46,053 nt of DNA, taken from IMG/VR virus record IMGVR_UViG_3300035698_002283, positions 1 to 46,053 of that record. One strand, written 5' to 3'. The translations under genes were made by a program, and so were the position numbers. Under the pieces are notes generated by a model. It made no database searches and was not told the origin of the DNA. It saw nothing but the letters and a program-made list of their open reading frames with translations. This document shows positions 45,977 to 46,053 of this stretch, piece after piece; position 1 is the stretch's first letter; every line of letters starts with the position of its first letter. Source of the stretch: a virus.

Positions 45977-46053
45977 TTTATTTCACCTTCATTGTATAGG
46001 ATGTGATTGGGACAGAACTGGGATCAAGATATATCTTCCTCGACTTTATCAGA
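45927..46053. repeat. Terminal direct repeat, right copy
   Basis: Identical to 1-127. See the left copy. It contains the start of the 64-aa gene and the end of the gene at 52-306. Confidence 0.97.

Noticed and set aside
1-46053. CRISPR array or insertion sequence
   Set aside because: No regularly spaced repeats with unique spacers and no transposase or flanking inverted repeats were seen.

Overview
This window is a complete phage genome assembled as a circle. Positions 1-127 recur exactly at 45927-46053, so the unique length is 45,926 bp. The overlap is more likely an assembly k-mer overlap than a biological terminal repeat. The phage is a podovirus-type mosaic. Its virion genes follow the order of Salmonella phage P22 (TerS, TerL, portal, scaffold, coat, gp4, gp10, needle position, gp14, gp7, gp20, gp16). 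Its replication genes resemble T7 (gp4-type primase-helicase, gp5-type polymerase A, SSB with an acidic tail, gp6-type exonuclease, gp3-type endonuclease I). I see no phage RNA polymerase, integrase or repressor. Eight clear sigma70 promoters, most with an extended -10 (TGnTATAAT), indicate use of the host polymerase. The host is probably a Gram-negative bacterium: the PrkA, YeaH and SpoVR proteins read like their Escherichia counterparts, and the tmRNA-like RNA resembles one-piece gammaproteobacterial tmRNA. The exact host cannot be read from the sequence.

Layout: two divergent arms start in a promoter and dyad-rich region at about 4.94-5.28 kb. The leftward (-) arm holds small early genes (4938 to 52, continuing across the circle junction to 45782). 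These include membrane peptides, a DUF2784-like protein, and a very acidic Cys-containing protein that could be a DNA mimic. A second control region at about 1.1-1.3 kb has a promoter, repeats of TAGGTAAGT and a 16-bp repeat. The rightward (+) arm (5284-22563) holds host-takeover and replication genes: three ClpP-like serine peptidases, a LOG-family nucleotide hydrolase, the T7-like replisome, an operon for PrkA, YeaH and SpoVR, nucleases, a metallophosphoesterase and a dNTP pyrophosphohydrolase-like protein. It ends near a rho-independent terminator.

The late (-) arm runs from a consensus promoter at 45752-45780 down to 22560. It starts with a 100-nt tmRNA-like RNA and about 420 nt of non-coding sequence. 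Then come holin, M15 endolysin, terminase, portal, a phage GroES, scaffold, capsid, fibres, P22-type head-completion and ejection proteins, two more fibres and a small membrane coiled-coil protein.

The most unusual content concerns host proteostasis and stress control. There is a tRNA-like RNA with tmRNA signatures but no tag-encoding domain, three ClpP-like peptidases with intact Ser-His-Asp triads, a GroES, and the full PrkA/YeaH/SpoVR set. Whether these act together is inference; the presence of each is read directly from the sequence.
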